From a virus: 64,000 nucleotides of DNA. The stretch lies in the IMG/VR virus record IMGVR_UViG_3300027770_001980, positions 124,001-188,000 of that record; one strand, given 5' to 3'. The position numbers were made by a program, and so were the translations under genes. Every line of letters begins with the position of its first letter. The first letter of the stretch is position 1. Shown piece after piece: positions 45,301 to 53,525 of this stretch. The notes beneath the pieces were generated by a model. That model ran no database searches. It was not told where the DNA came from and saw only the letters and a program-made list of their open reading frames with translations.

Positions 45301-46547
45301 AGTATTTGTATACCACCAGTAGTTTTAGTATTAATCCTTATTCCGGACATGTTGGTATTAGTAAAACAAACCCATCTGCTCCATTAGAAATAGGTGATGA
45401 AAATCAATTCAGTGGTGATCCGTGGATCCGTATTAGATCAACTGCCAGTAACATTCGTTCCGCTTTCATACAACTCACAGGTAGACAGCTTGGAGTTGAC
45501 GAAACCTGGAGTATGATAGCAGCAGGGTCTGGCCTTGGAAATGCTGGATTACGTTTTACACGAGGTGATTGGGTTACTGGAACAGTAGCAATGGTGATTG
45601 ATTCCAGCGGCAACGTGGGAATTGGAACCGGTCCAACACAGACAATCGCATCAACATATGGTTCCGATTTAGTTGTACATAGGGGTGCGACACGCGGAGG
45701 CGGCGGTGCTGATACCAGAATAGCAATATCAAACACCAGTACAACTGGTGCAAGCAATCTACGGTTTTATACCAGTGCTACTTCGTATCTAACCGCAGAA
45801 ATTGCGGTAGGTGGTCCAGGATATACATCATGGGCCGGGGCACTTAGTTTGAACTTTCTTGCTGTTCAAGGCGGTCCAATAGCATTTCATAAAGGTGGCA
45901 ACACCCCGGGTTCTTCTGGTAGCGCAACTGAACTGATGCGTATCACCCCCAATGGTGCTATTGCATTCAGTGGAGCAACTAACTATGGATCAAGTGGAAA
46001 TGTATTAGTTAGCCAGGGCGATGCTGCTCCACAATGGACTGCTATAGGAGCAATTGCTGCCGGTCAAGCAACCACTGCAACCAATTTAGCAGGTGGTACG
46101 GCCAACGCGATCCCTTATCAATCAAGTGCAGGAACAACCGCTTTCTTGGCAGCAACTACATCCGGTTATGTGTTAGCAACACAAGGTACTGGATCTGCAC
46201 CTACATGGGTTTCTCAAGCAAGTATAACATCAAGTGTTGGAGATTCATTAAAAACAGTTTCAACAGCTACCTCGGCAAAGTTTTATCCAACATTTGTAAA
46301 TAGTAACAACGCAAGTCCAACTGCCGAGCAGTTATACACTACTTCTTCTATCAGTGTAAATCCCGGTACAGGTGATGTATCTGCACCACAATTCATAGCA
46401 AACAATGCTATGATACTCAATACATCAACCGTGATGAACAGTTATACTATACCCACTGGATATAATGCTATGAGTGTTGGACCTATTAGTGTTTCAAACG
46501 GTGTTACCGTAACAATCAGTAGCGGACAACGATGGGTTATTCTTTAA
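42369..46547 (+). CDS. Giant repetitive tail fibre protein with long DNA repeats
   Basis: A 1392-residue fibre composed of repeated units such as GTAGQILVSAGSTSTGPVFT, SIVYQSSTGTTAFLSAS, and GNVLVSQGDAAPQWTAIGAI. The units occur three or four times each and are nearly identical in DNA. Between them lie more diverse beta-domains near residues 230-330 and 980-1180 (KERMRISTGTVGIGTVGL, VAMVIDSSGNVGIGTGP), which resemble long-tail-fibre shaft domains. The C terminus ends VTVTISSGQRWVIL. The gene begins at a near-leaderless late promoter. Confidence 0.8.
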   Translation: MAQLLSGTRIYGTGTVDSQLFINGNTAATSTNTGALQVVGGVGVGGNLFVGGTLYASAVTGNITTATNLAGGNASQLAFQTALGVTSFVSSGTAGQILVSAGSTSTGPVFTNTSTIRVGFATNAINASTLLSGTAQSIVYQSSTGTTAFLSASTSGYLLSTQGTGAAPAWISQASLTAGGVDTVKTIENATNSIFYPTFVNSNNVSATGESLYTTSSFSINPYTGYVTIGTSSTISGSVSAPLTVYKDGSQESNTPVGTYNVAQFGNSAGSRGVGINYDPTNVTGGLYSFGINSNLIFYTPTGSTYKERMRISTGTVGIGTVGLVTTAPLHVAAPLSTGTIVTVGMFTQNIDTALTTGSGVRLVLAAGNSQSRAAIIEAAVESGLNAHYLAFSTNASGASPTEKMRITSAGGIAFGGATNYGATGNVLVSQGDAAPQWTAIGAIAAGQATTATNLAGGSAAQIAFQTAIGKTSFAGPGTAGQILVSAGSTSTGPVFTNTSTIRVGFATNATTLENGTAQSIVYQSSTGTTAFLSASTSGYLLSTQGTGAAPTWISQASITAGGVDTIKTVGQASIADYYPTFVNSNNVSATGESLYTTSSFIINPATKEISVNGTGRFTSPANGTTGAVVLRANTTNTATTYLQWSNNASTIQYGAIGVTSATDIVFLNSSVERMRITSTGAIAFSGATNYGSSGNVLVSQGDAAPQWTAIGAIAAGQATTATNLAGGTAGQLPYQNAPGDTSFAGPGTAGQILVSAGSTSTGPVFTNTSTIRVGFATNATTLSSGTAQSIVYQSSVGTTAFLAAGTSGQVLQTNGTGSAPTWVSTGSLTAGQATTATNLAGGTAGQLAFQNAPGDTGFAGPGTAGQILVSAGSTSTGPVFTNTSTIRVGFADNASTLLSGTVQSIVYQSSTGTTAFLSASTSGYLLSTQGTGAAPAWISQASLTAGGVDTVKTVGQVTSSTFYPVFVNSNNSSATGEYLYTTSSFSINPYSGHVGISKTNPSAPLEIGDENQFSGDPWIRIRSTASNIRSAFIQLTGRQLGVDETWSMIAAGSGLGNAGLRFTRGDWVTGTVAMVIDSSGNVGIGTGPTQTIASTYGSDLVVHRGATRGGGGADTRIAISNTSTTGASNLRFYTSATSYLTAEIAVGGPGYTSWAGALSLNFLAVQGGPIAFHKGGNTPGSSGSATELMRITPNGAIAFSGATNYGSSGNVLVSQGDAAPQWTAIGAIAAGQATTATNLAGGTANAIPYQSSAGTTAFLAATTSGYVLATQGTGSAPTWVSQASITSSVGDSLKTVSTATSAKFYPTFVNSNNASPTAEQLYTTSSISVNPGTGDVSAPQFIANNAMILNTSTVMNSYTIPTGYNAMSVGPISVSNGVTVTISSGQRWVIL
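42648..46080 (+). repeat. Long near-identical DNA repeats inside a fibre gene
   Basis: A 93-base core recurs at 42648-42740, 43806-43898, 44616-44708 and (partly) from 44961. A second unit of about 140 bases recurs near 43580, 44390 and 45937. A third of about 145 bases recurs near 42774, 43922 and 45080. All copies are in frame. Confidence 0.88.
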
Positions 46548-46558
46548 TATAGTCAATT

Positions 46559-48514
46559 ATGCCAAGTTTTATTAATGCCTCAACAACAGGATCGGGCGGA
46601 CTTATCGCATTTGGTGATAATTCTGGAATATTAGATTTCCAAACTGGTAGCAGTACAAAGATGCGTATTGACTCCAGCGGGAATGTGAGCATTAATACAA
46701 GCACCGCAGTTTCTCAAAGTAAACTAACAGTAAACGGTTCTATCAGTTCAACTGGATCTGACGGTAGATTTGGCAGCGGTGGTCAACGAGCAATATTTGA
46801 TATTGAACAAATTGGAATATGGACTGCACGAATCGGAGCAACATCCGGAGGTGTGACTACAGGAACTAATCTTGGATTTTATGTAGGAACCAGCGCTGGC
46901 AGTAACTCTCAGGCTATGCTCATTACTTATAATGGCGCTATTGCATTTGGTGGTACAACTAATTATGGATCAACCGGAACAATTTTACAGAGCAACGGCA
47001 ATGCTCCTCCAACCTGGGTCGATACATCGAGTATAGTAGCAGGTTCAACCCCATTGACAAATACATATGTTGGATATGGTGCCAGTGGCGTATTATCAGG
47101 AAGTAGTAATTTAACATGGAGTGGATCACAGTTATATATTAATGGTGGATCACTATCAACTCTTACTAATAGTCAAATAATTGCACAGCGTTTTCAAGTC
47201 TCAAGTACCAACGCTGACTATTTAGAAATTAGCAATGTTCGTGGCACAACAGGCGCAGGATGGAATCAAGCAGGTTGGAGAATTCAACAAAAAATTGATA
47301 GTACCTGGATGGCATACATTCAGTTTAACGGTACAAGAACTGGCACTAACGATAGTGGAATGAGTTTCGGTACTGGTAGTACTACTGCCTTTGCAAATAC
47401 TGTCAGTGAGCGTATGCGTATTGATCAGGACGGCAACGTGGGTATCGGACCAAACGGTACTGATGCTAATGTTAGATTGTTGGTACAGAATAGTGGTAAT
47501 CAGAATGTCGCTTGGTTTAAAAATTTCAGTGGAACAAGAGCAGCACCAATAGAAAATGCCGATTGGCCATGGCCTGTTATGACATTGTCTGGATATGGCA
47601 ATTTTTACCGACAAAATATGCTGTCATTTACATTGCCAAATGATGCCAAGAGTCAAACAAACGGTATATATCACACAGACGATAGTGTTTGGAATTTTTC
47701 ACTCAATGGTGTAACAGGTGTAAATAGTTGGGATAATGCGTCTGGCAGCACCACTCCTGCTACAACATCAACCACTTCTACCGGTCTACAATTATTAGGT
47801 CCTGGTAATTTACGTTTAGGCACCACCGCCTCCAACAGTATATTTTTTAGAACTTCCAACGTTGATAGGGCTACAATTCATCCTAACGGTTATATGAGTA
47901 TAGGCGGCAACTTAGCATCATCAAGCCAGTTGAATATCAGTGGTAGTAATCAAAGGGGTGGCGCTTCCTACCACGATTTCTTATATGTAAACAGTACATA
48001 TGCCAGCGTCACAACTGGTAGCAAATCTTTTAGATTAGGTGCCGCTGGCACGGTAGAAATAGTCAATGCTGCATATACTTTGGTGATATTCAATCTTACA
48101 GATGCCGGGGCACTAAGTGTAACTAATGAAATTACAGCATATTCTTCAGATAAGAGATTAAAGACCGACGTTAGACCTATTGATAATGCTATCGATAAAG
48201 TAAAATCATTAAACGGTATTATCTATAAATGGAATGATTTAGCAAATAGTTTGGCAGGATATAACATCAATGAAGATTTAATTGGATTATTTGCACAAGA
48301 TGTACAAGCAGTATTACCACAAGCAGTAAGACCTGCACCATTTGACCAAGAAAATGGTGCAAGCAAATCCGGTGAAGATTATCTAACTGTTCAATATGAA
48401 AAACTTGTTCCATTATTAGTAGAAGCGATCAAAGAACAACAGGCTATTATCGAACGACAACAAAAACAAATAGATCAGATTCAAGCCATGCTGGCAGAAC
48501 TGCTCAATAAATAG
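46559..48514 (+). CDS. Tail fibre protein with C-terminal S74 intramolecular chaperone
   Basis: A 651-residue fibre with shaft motifs (TKMRIDSSGNVSINTSTAVS, SERMRIDQDGNVGIGPNG) and a receptor-like beta region. Residues about 540-651 form a peptidase S74 chaperone: YSSDKRLKTDVRPIDNAIDK, then LNGIIYKWND, GLFAQDVQAVLPQAV and a terminal coiled coil (EAIKEQQAIIERQQKQIDQI). In this family the chaperone trimerises the fibre and cuts itself off before the Ser of SDKR. It is the last fibre gene and probably the distal tip. It starts 11 bases after the previous stop without clear Shine-Dalgarno. Confidence 0.85.
   Translation: MPSFINASTTGSGGLIAFGDNSGILDFQTGSSTKMRIDSSGNVSINTSTAVSQSKLTVNGSISSTGSDGRFGSGGQRAIFDIEQIGIWTARIGATSGGVTTGTNLGFYVGTSAGSNSQAMLITYNGAIAFGGTTNYGSTGTILQSNGNAPPTWVDTSSIVAGSTPLTNTYVGYGASGVLSGSSNLTWSGSQLYINGGSLSTLTNSQIIAQRFQVSSTNADYLEISNVRGTTGAGWNQAGWRIQQKIDSTWMAYIQFNGTRTGTNDSGMSFGTGSTTAFANTVSERMRIDQDGNVGIGPNGTDANVRLLVQNSGNQNVAWFKNFSGTRAAPIENADWPWPVMTLSGYGNFYRQNMLSFTLPNDAKSQTNGIYHTDDSVWNFSLNGVTGVNSWDNASGSTTPATTSTTSTGLQLLGPGNLRLGTTASNSIFFRTSNVDRATIHPNGYMSIGGNLASSSQLNISGSNQRGGASYHDFLYVNSTYASVTTGSKSFRLGAAGTVEIVNAAYTLVIFNLTDAGALSVTNEITAYSSDKRLKTDVRPIDNAIDKVKSLNGIIYKWNDLANSLAGYNINEDLIGLFAQDVQAVLPQAVRPAPFDQENGASKSGEDYLTVQYEKLVPLLVEAIKEQQAIIERQQKQIDQIQAMLAELLNK
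48508..48513 (+). promoter_or_regulatory. Late promoter box AATAAATA
   Basis: It overlaps the stop codon of the S74 fibre gene and lies 21 bases before the ATG at 48535, which has AAGGGA as Shine-Dalgarno. Confidence 0.45.
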
Positions 48515-48534
48515 GAAGCCGACAAGGGAAAATT

Positions 48535-48753
48535 ATGTCAGTATTACCAGCAACAGGCGCAGCAATATCGATGGGACGAACACAACAAGCATACAATAAT
48601 GTAGCAGCAGGAACCGGTGCGGCGGCCACTGGTGGCAGCACCTCCGTTAGATTGAGTGCATCGTTAGGTGCAAGTTATGGTGGTAGGGCTGCTGGAACAG
48701 CTATTAGTTTTTCTTCAACCTTCGGTGGCAAAACAACCCCTTATACTTACTAA
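48535..48753 (+). CDS. Small Gly/Ala/Ser-rich protein after the fibre genes
   Basis: A 72-residue low-complexity protein (QQAYNNVAAGTGAAATGGST, then SLGASYGGRAAGTAISFSST). It follows the S74 fibre gene with a good AAGGGA Shine-Dalgarno. A Gly-rich fibre tip or adhesin is possible by analogy with distal Gly-rich receptor-binding tips of T-even phages, but this is only compositional. Confidence 0.55.
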   Translation: MSVLPATGAAISMGRTQQAYNNVAAGTGAAATGGSTSVRLSASLGASYGGRAAGTAISFSSTFGGKTTPYTY

Positions 48754-48755
48754 AC

Positions 48756-49214
48756 ATGAAACTTGAACAAATTGATGATGTAATATCCAAAATTAAAATT
48801 GGACCCAGTAAATGGGAATTAGATACTATTGTTTGGCATGACAGATTGTCTAATCCAGTAACTTTGGTAAATTTTTTACTTCGAATACAAATGTTATCTG
48901 AAAAAAATTCCGAATCTCAAGAACTAACTCATCTTTTAGAATTATTAGATGAAATGGAAGAAAGCGATATCAATGAGCTAATTGAGAGATCCGAAGAAGA
49001 AGCACACGATGCATTTATTGAAAATTTGGCAAAAAAAAGTGCTCTTGAAGTTTTAACTAACGGCAGAGTGGACATTGAAACATTAAATACCTCTTGCAAA
49101 CTCAGCCCTAATGACTTTATACTATGTGCTAAACGAACCCAAGATTTACTAGTTACTATTCATGGACTGGTGATCAAAGGCGAGTCACTTAGTGAAGATG
49201 TCGCAGGCGCATGA
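48756..49214 (+). CDS. Hypothetical acidic helical protein
   Basis: A 152-residue protein, strongly acidic and helical (QELTHLLELLDEMEESDINE). Its N terminus (KIKIGPSKWELDTIVWHD) is more ordered. It starts three bases after the Gly-rich gene and its last four bases overlap the glycosyltransferase start (ATGA). Function unknown; the coupling suggests it works or is made with the glycosyltransferase. Confidence 0.6.
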   Translation: MKLEQIDDVISKIKIGPSKWELDTIVWHDRLSNPVTLVNFLLRIQMLSEKNSESQELTHLLELLDEMEESDINELIERSEEEAHDAFIENLAKKSALEVLTNGRVDIETLNTSCKLSPNDFILCAKRTQDLLVTIHGLVIKGESLSEDVAGA

Positions 49215-49867
49215 AAACAAAATCAGTATTCTCATCCAGTAGTTGGTCAACAAAAAAAAGTAAATTAGCAGTTTGCATACCTTGCAGGGATACTCTGCAT
49301 TCTGCACATGCTATGTGTTTAGTTGAATTAGTCAAATTCAACACCATGAACAATATAGACACACATGTGTTTATGGATGCAAGTACTGTATTGCTAACCC
49401 AAAGAGAACGATTGGCCATGATGGCATCGGATCTTAATGCAGAATATACACTTTGGTTAGATAGTGATATGACATTCCCTTCTACTACTGCGGTGAGATT
49501 GATGTCACACAATGAAGAAGTTGTGGCAGCAAATTATGTCAAGCGACAACTGCCTGCTAAGGGTGTGGCCTATGAAAAAATATGGGATTGGCAAAATCCG
49601 TTAGGGTTTGATATACAAGATCAACTAGTTCCTGTAGAGGGAATAGGAATGGGGTGTATGTTAATGAAAACCGATATTTTCCGAGAAATTCCACAACCCT
49701 GGTTTGAATTCCAATGGACTCCTGAATCTAATGATCATCTAGGGGAAGATATGATACTATGTCAAAAGATTGCCAAGACTGGTAGAACTGTTAAAGTTGA
49801 TACTGTATTAAGTCAAGAACTAAGACACCTTGGTACCTGGGCGTTTGGACCAGATCTGTTAAAGTAA
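49211..49867 (+). CDS. Glycosyltransferase-like protein (GT-A fold)
   Basis: A 218-residue protein with GT-A features: KLAVCIPCRDTLHSAHAMCL near residue 18, a DxD-type metal motif in YTLWLDSDMTFPS near residue 80, GIGMGCMLMKTDIF near residue 143 and HLGEDMILCQKI near residue 176. The conserved Gly-Glu-Asp supports a GT2-like catalytic centre. It directly follows the fibre locus. Possible roles are glycosylation of phage structural protein or of host surface sugar; no membrane segment is seen. Its stop overlaps the Nudix gene end to end. Confidence 0.78.
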   Translation: MKTKSVFSSSSWSTKKSKLAVCIPCRDTLHSAHAMCLVELVKFNTMNNIDTHVFMDASTVLLTQRERLAMMASDLNAEYTLWLDSDMTFPSTTAVRLMSHNEEVVAANYVKRQLPAKGVAYEKIWDWQNPLGFDIQDQLVPVEGIGMGCMLMKTDIFREIPQPWFEFQWTPESNDHLGEDMILCQKIAKTGRTVKVDTVLSQELRHLGTWAFGPDLLK

Positions 49868-50299
49868 TTCTAATAATAATTCTATCTTAGCACGAATTAT
49901 CTTGCTACTAAAAGAATTCTTCACACCTCTGTGCAATGGTTTAGGCCATTGATCATAACTAACCCATGCATATCCATCATGCTCATCATTTAGTGATGGG
50001 ATAAATTCTCTATCAACAACTAATACATAGGTATTATATTGAAACTGTTGATCGTTACTTACAAATAATTCTAAAGGTACAACTTTTTTAATAGTAGGTG
50101 TTCGACCTACTTCTTCTTGTATCTCTCTTGTAAGTGCATCAAAGGGAGTTACATCTGACGGTTCTTTTCTACCTCCGACCAATCCCCATGTGCCGGCAGT
50201 ATTAATCTTGGTCCTTGATAATAGTAAGAATCTTTTGGTATCTTTTGCTAAAAATAAACCGCCACTACACACCACTTGATTTACAGTATTAATCTCCAT
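49859..50299 (-). CDS. Nudix hydrolase
   Basis: A 146-residue protein with a Nudix box GGRKEPSDVTPFDALTREIQ continuing EEVG, in which the REIQEEVG metal-binding half is canonical. The spacing between the first Glu and the Arg is one residue longer than the consensus. Nudix enzymes hydrolyse nucleoside diphosphates linked to other groups; substrate cannot be read from the sequence. It overlaps the end of gp15 by 19 bases and is the last gene of the minus-strand gp14 operon. Confidence 0.88.
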   Translation of the reverse strand: MEINTVNQVVCSGGLFLAKDTKRFLLLSRTKINTAGTWGLVGGRKEPSDVTPFDALTREIQEEVGRTPTIKKVVPLELFVSNDQQFQYNTYVLVVDREFIPSLNDEHDGYAWVSYDQWPKPLHRGVKNSFSSKIIRAKIELLLELL

Positions 50300-51669
50300 A
50301 GTGCTGCATCATAGACGCCCTCATAACTTTTACTCCATGCTCCATTTTCCCACTTATACTGTGTGTTAGTATATGAGTTAGTTATGTATATCACATCTGT
50401 ATGATCAACAGAACTGAAAATCACTTGCCAAGAATCTCCATTCCATTCAATTATATCATTAGCAAATGCTTGAAAATCATCCCCATTATTATTTTTCCAA
50501 GCGTTTGGTCCTGTATATCCAGGTGTTCCAAATTGAATTGTATTATTAATGTCGTTGAGTATTAGATATCTGGTTCCAGCAGCAACTGTTTCGGGATTAT
50601 AAGTTTCAGGATCTATAACTGCATCTATGGTTCCTCTGCCCACAGGATTATAGTTACTGCTTATAGTTGTATTTGTAGGCACACCCGGACTATCGGGGTC
50701 GATATTTAATTTCATAATAAAATCATCATTTGGGTCCAAGCTAATGTAAGCAATAACTTCGTTACCACCAGAGTGCCCAAATCGTAATTGACTTAAACTT
50801 GCTCTAAATCTTCCCGGATGTAAATCTAATATTTTTAACCAAGAAACAGAATTAAGTGGAGAACTGACATCTATATTTTCCCCAAGGCCGTTGGAATTTA
50901 TTAGTCTTGCGGTATTATTCAATACCAACAAATCATATTTTCCTGCTGTAACTACTACACCAGCATCTGGTGTTATACCACCGAACATATCAGCAGCACC
51001 GACTTGGCTGTATTCATTAGCAATAGTACCTTGTGCATTAGAAGAAAATATATTAGATATAATCTTAGTAATGATTCCTAATTTCTTAACTTTAGCAGGA
51101 GGGGTTATCCAAATAGGAGTTTCAAAAGTCATAGTCATTATATCGATGTCTTCGGTGGTACCCTGTGGAATTTGTCGACTTGTCCAATTTACATCATCTA
51201 ACCTTACTGAACTTAAACTGGTCCAGTCGAGATAATTATCAGTGGTTTGTATCTCAAAACTGGGTGTGAAGAAAACTGCTATCTGTTCAAATATTTGTAA
51301 TTTTTGTTCATTGCTGGTAGTCCATATATCTGCATTCATTGTTAACTTATATGGAGTTGGCATGATACGTTCTATGGTATAATTACTACCTTGATTGTTT
51401 GTATACAATCCGGATCCATCATCAAATGCACGTTCTCTAACTTGTATCTTGCCGACAAATGTGGGATCCTGCATACGCTCTCTATCAAATTCTAATTCCT
51501 TGATGTAGCAAGCAATGAACGGAGCACTGGGCATTGTGTTCTCACTATTCTTTTTAAGTATCTGCCCAACTTGTCGAGTCATATCACCATACCGAACAGG
51601 CACCTGGACAAGATTCCCTTTGGCATCTTTGTAAGCATAGTTGCTCATCAGTTGAATAAATTGTGCCAA
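50281..51669 (-). CDS. gp15: gp15-like tail terminator / sheath stabiliser, start codon displaced
   Basis: Hexameric protein that caps the finished tail and joins it to the neck. The conserved domain (VQVPVRYGDMTRQVGQIL, TPYKLTMNADIWT, FEIQTTDNYLDWTSL) covers about residues 15-215. A C-terminal half of about 240 residues, absent from the 272-residue T4 protein, ends with tryptophan motifs (IIEWNGDSWQVIFSS). The only start in frame is TTG at 51669. Seventeen further in-frame codons upstream encode SDYFYDGQVRRY, matching YFYNSSFRRY at the very N terminus of T4 gp15. They run straight into the TAA stop of the homing endonuclease. How the intact N terminus is made is unclear. Confidence 0.82.
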   Translation of the reverse strand: MAQFIQLMSNYAYKDAKGNLVQVPVRYGDMTRQVGQILKKNSENTMPSAPFIACYIKELEFDRERMQDPTFVGKIQVRERAFDDGSGLYTNNQGSNYTIERIMPTPYKLTMNADIWTTSNEQKLQIFEQIAVFFTPSFEIQTTDNYLDWTSLSSVRLDDVNWTSRQIPQGTTEDIDIMTMTFETPIWITPPAKVKKLGIITKIISNIFSSNAQGTIANEYSQVGAADMFGGITPDAGVVVTAGKYDLLVLNNTARLINSNGLGENIDVSSPLNSVSWLKILDLHPGRFRASLSQLRFGHSGGNEVIAYISLDPNDDFIMKLNIDPDSPGVPTNTTISSNYNPVGRGTIDAVIDPETYNPETVAAGTRYLILNDINNTIQFGTPGYTGPNAWKNNNGDDFQAFANDIIEWNGDSWQVIFSSVDHTDVIYITNSYTNTQYKWENGAWSKSYEGVYDAALWRLIL

Positions 51670-51723
51670 GTATCTACGTACTTGACCGTCATAAAAATAA
51701 TCCGATTTAGTACAACGGCGTTA
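51670..51723 (-). other. Start-less gp15 N-terminal codons next to endonuclease stop
   Basis: From TAA at 51723-51721 the minus strand continues in the same frame with codons for RRCTKSDYFYDGQVRRY and no ATG, GTG, TTG, CTG or ATT until 51669. A perfect AAGGAGG lies at 51738-51732 inside the endonuclease gene. Confidence 0.8.
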
Positions 51724-52287
51724 AACCGAAGCCTCCTTAAGTTGTTTTCGAGCCAATGCTCTCTCAGTTATTGCTGTTTTTCTTGCATTAGCAATTTCTG
51801 GTCCGTATATTTCTTCCCAAGTCATACCTAATTTTTTACCTTTGTTAGCAGAATTTTTGCCTTTATTTGGATGAGACTTACCCTTCATAGGGCCGCCGTC
51901 TTTTCTTTTCCAACCTCCATCTTTACCTTCTGCTTTTCGTCTAGCATGTGCTATTTTTTGAGCACTGCTCATTCGTTGTTTACTTTCTTCTGAATGCAGT
52001 TTATTTCCGCCTGCTTGTCGAATATTAAATCCATTATTAATAGAATCAAATTTTTCTACATATTTTCCTTCAAGCATGTTTAATTCTTCTAAAGAGTTAG
52101 CCGTTGTAAGAACTTCAAATGTAAATGCATCTATTCCGTATTTTCTTAAGGCATTATGAAAATGATACTCTCTTGTGGTATATCGACTATCTGCAATATG
52201 CTCTAATCGTCGTTGATTAGGATTTTGTATAGTTTGACCTATATAGCATCTGTTAGACTCTATATGTGTAAATTTATAAATGTGCAT
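51721..52287 (-). CDS. GIY-YIG homing endonuclease with NUMOD3 motifs
   Basis: A 188-residue mobile endonuclease. GIY-YIG residues are in HIYKFTHIESNRCYIGQTIQ, followed by the catalytic Arg region NPNQRRLEHI and a conserved RKYGIDAFTFEVL. The C-terminal half has Lys/Gly-rich NUMOD3-type repeats (GPMKGKSHPNKGKNSANKGK). It starts one base after the gp14 stop and ends at a TAA fused in frame to gp15 codons, so it was probably inserted exactly at the gp14/gp15 junction. Such genes spread by cutting uninterrupted alleles. No intron core fits around it. Confidence 0.88.
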   Translation of the reverse strand: MHIYKFTHIESNRCYIGQTIQNPNQRRLEHIADSRYTTREYHFHNALRKYGIDAFTFEVLTTANSLEELNMLEGKYVEKFDSINNGFNIRQAGGNKLHSEESKQRMSSAQKIAHARRKAEGKDGGWKRKDGGPMKGKSHPNKGKNSANKGKKLGMTWEEIYGPEIANARKTAITERALARKQLKEASV

Positions 52288-52288
52288 G

Positions 52289-53497
52289 TTAGTTATCTGC
52301 TCTTGGTTTTAGTACTTGACTCAACGCTTGACGTTCTTGAACAACTTCTCCAGCAATGGTTGCAGTATTGATATTATTAACAAAACTTGATTTTAGTTTT
52401 CTTCTTACCAATATCGGATTGTCAGTTTGTGTCTCTCCCAACATACTGGTTGTCATTCTAACATTATCTTCATATTTAATCCAATGTTTTCCATCATGCC
52501 TAAACAGCCTATTAGGCAAATAATCTGTTCTTAGAAAGAAATCACCCAATTGAGGATTTGCAGGAAAATTAATTCCAAATCCATATGCTGATCCATTTGG
52601 CGGAATTCCATCACCTGTTAGATATCCAATAAAATAATTTTTAGAAGGTGTATTTAAAACAGCCGATGCATCTAAATATGACATTGACATATCGCCGCTG
52701 GCATCTGTATTTGAAATAGACGCATCTGCAATAGATGCTAATTGCGTTCCTGTATTTTCTATAGGAATTACAAAAAATTGTTCTGTTTTATAACCGCTTG
52801 CTTCAACATCTGCTTGTGCCTGTTGAATAATTTGATTGTTAATCTCAATATTTTTCTTGTAGGTTGACAATAAATCACGTAATGTACTTCCGTCTTCGGC
52901 ACCCGAATCTGCATCAAGAATCTCTTTAAATTCTTGACTATCGACCAACGGAACACATTTAGCTCTAATTAGGTGAGGGTACCATGTTTGACTATATCCC
53001 GATGCTGGCCTATTAACTTCTGATACTACATAAAATCTCTTTAGTGCTACAATACTATCATCTAATGCGTATTCATCTTTCTGGTGTGGTAATTCTATAA
53101 CATCACCGGACATTATTTTTCTACCCAAAGCATCGTAACTACTTCTTAAGTGGAAACTAATCATAACATTATCATTGTTTAAGAACAATCCAAATTGACT
53201 TAAATTAAAATCTAAATCTTGCAAGGTATAAATTCCACGGATAACATACACATCCGGGTCATAGTGTCTATCTCTATTTTCCATGAATAGCAAATCCTGT
53301 ATTCCTAACTCAGGAATAGCAGTTGCTGAATTGTTTGGAATAGTAGGGCTACTGGTTCCTTCTAATGGATCAACGGTCCCTAAATATTTGTGTATATAGA
53401 CATCAGTTCCGCCAACTTGAAATTCTTCGTTGATCACTCGATCTATAAATTTAAAATCATTGCCCTTTTCGGGACGGTACATAGAAAGTCTTGGCAT
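52289..53497 (-). CDS. gp14: Neck protein gp14
   Basis: With gp13 this forms the neck that closes the filled head and receives the tail. MPRLSMYRPEKGNDFKFIDR and FQVGGTDVYIHKYLG are the N-terminal signature of gp14 in T4-like aquatic phages. The 402-residue protein is longer than T4 gp14 (256). Near the C terminus it has the Gly-Asp-Phe/Trp motif (LGDFFLRTDYLPNRLFRHDG). Its near-leaderless late box shares the 30-base intergenic space with that of divergent gp13. Confidence 0.88.
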   Translation of the reverse strand: MPRLSMYRPEKGNDFKFIDRVINEEFQVGGTDVYIHKYLGTVDPLEGTSSPTIPNNSATAIPELGIQDLLFMENRDRHYDPDVYVIRGIYTLQDLDFNLSQFGLFLNNDNVMISFHLRSSYDALGRKIMSGDVIELPHQKDEYALDDSIVALKRFYVVSEVNRPASGYSQTWYPHLIRAKCVPLVDSQEFKEILDADSGAEDGSTLRDLLSTYKKNIEINNQIIQQAQADVEASGYKTEQFFVIPIENTGTQLASIADASISNTDASGDMSMSYLDASAVLNTPSKNYFIGYLTGDGIPPNGSAYGFGINFPANPQLGDFFLRTDYLPNRLFRHDGKHWIKYEDNVRMTTSMLGETQTDNPILVRRKLKSSFVNNINTATIAGEVVQERQALSQVLKPRADN

Positions 53498-53504
53498 AGT
53501 ATTC

Positions 53505-53510
53505 TATTTA
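53505..53510 (-). promoter_or_regulatory. Late promoter box for gp14
   Basis: TAAATA on the minus strand, ending seven bases before the gp14 ATG. Only four bases separate it from the plus-strand box of gp13. Confidence 0.6.
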
Positions 53511-53514
53511 TGGC

Positions 53515-53520
53515 TAAATA
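53515..53520 (+). promoter_or_regulatory. Late promoter box for gp13, leaderless
   Basis: GCTAAATA on the plus strand, ending five bases before the gp13 ATG at 53526. Confidence 0.6.
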
Positions 53521-53525
53521 TCAGT

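Noticed and set aside
36861-46407. Long minus-strand open frames opposite the fibre genes
   Set aside because: They are the antisense of Gly/Thr/Val repeats, recur with each repeat copy and lack start signals.
53430-53525. Upstream ATG at 53430 as the gp13 start
   Set aside because: It lies inside gp14 on the other strand and upstream of the gp13 late box; the ATG at 53526 gives the conserved N terminus.
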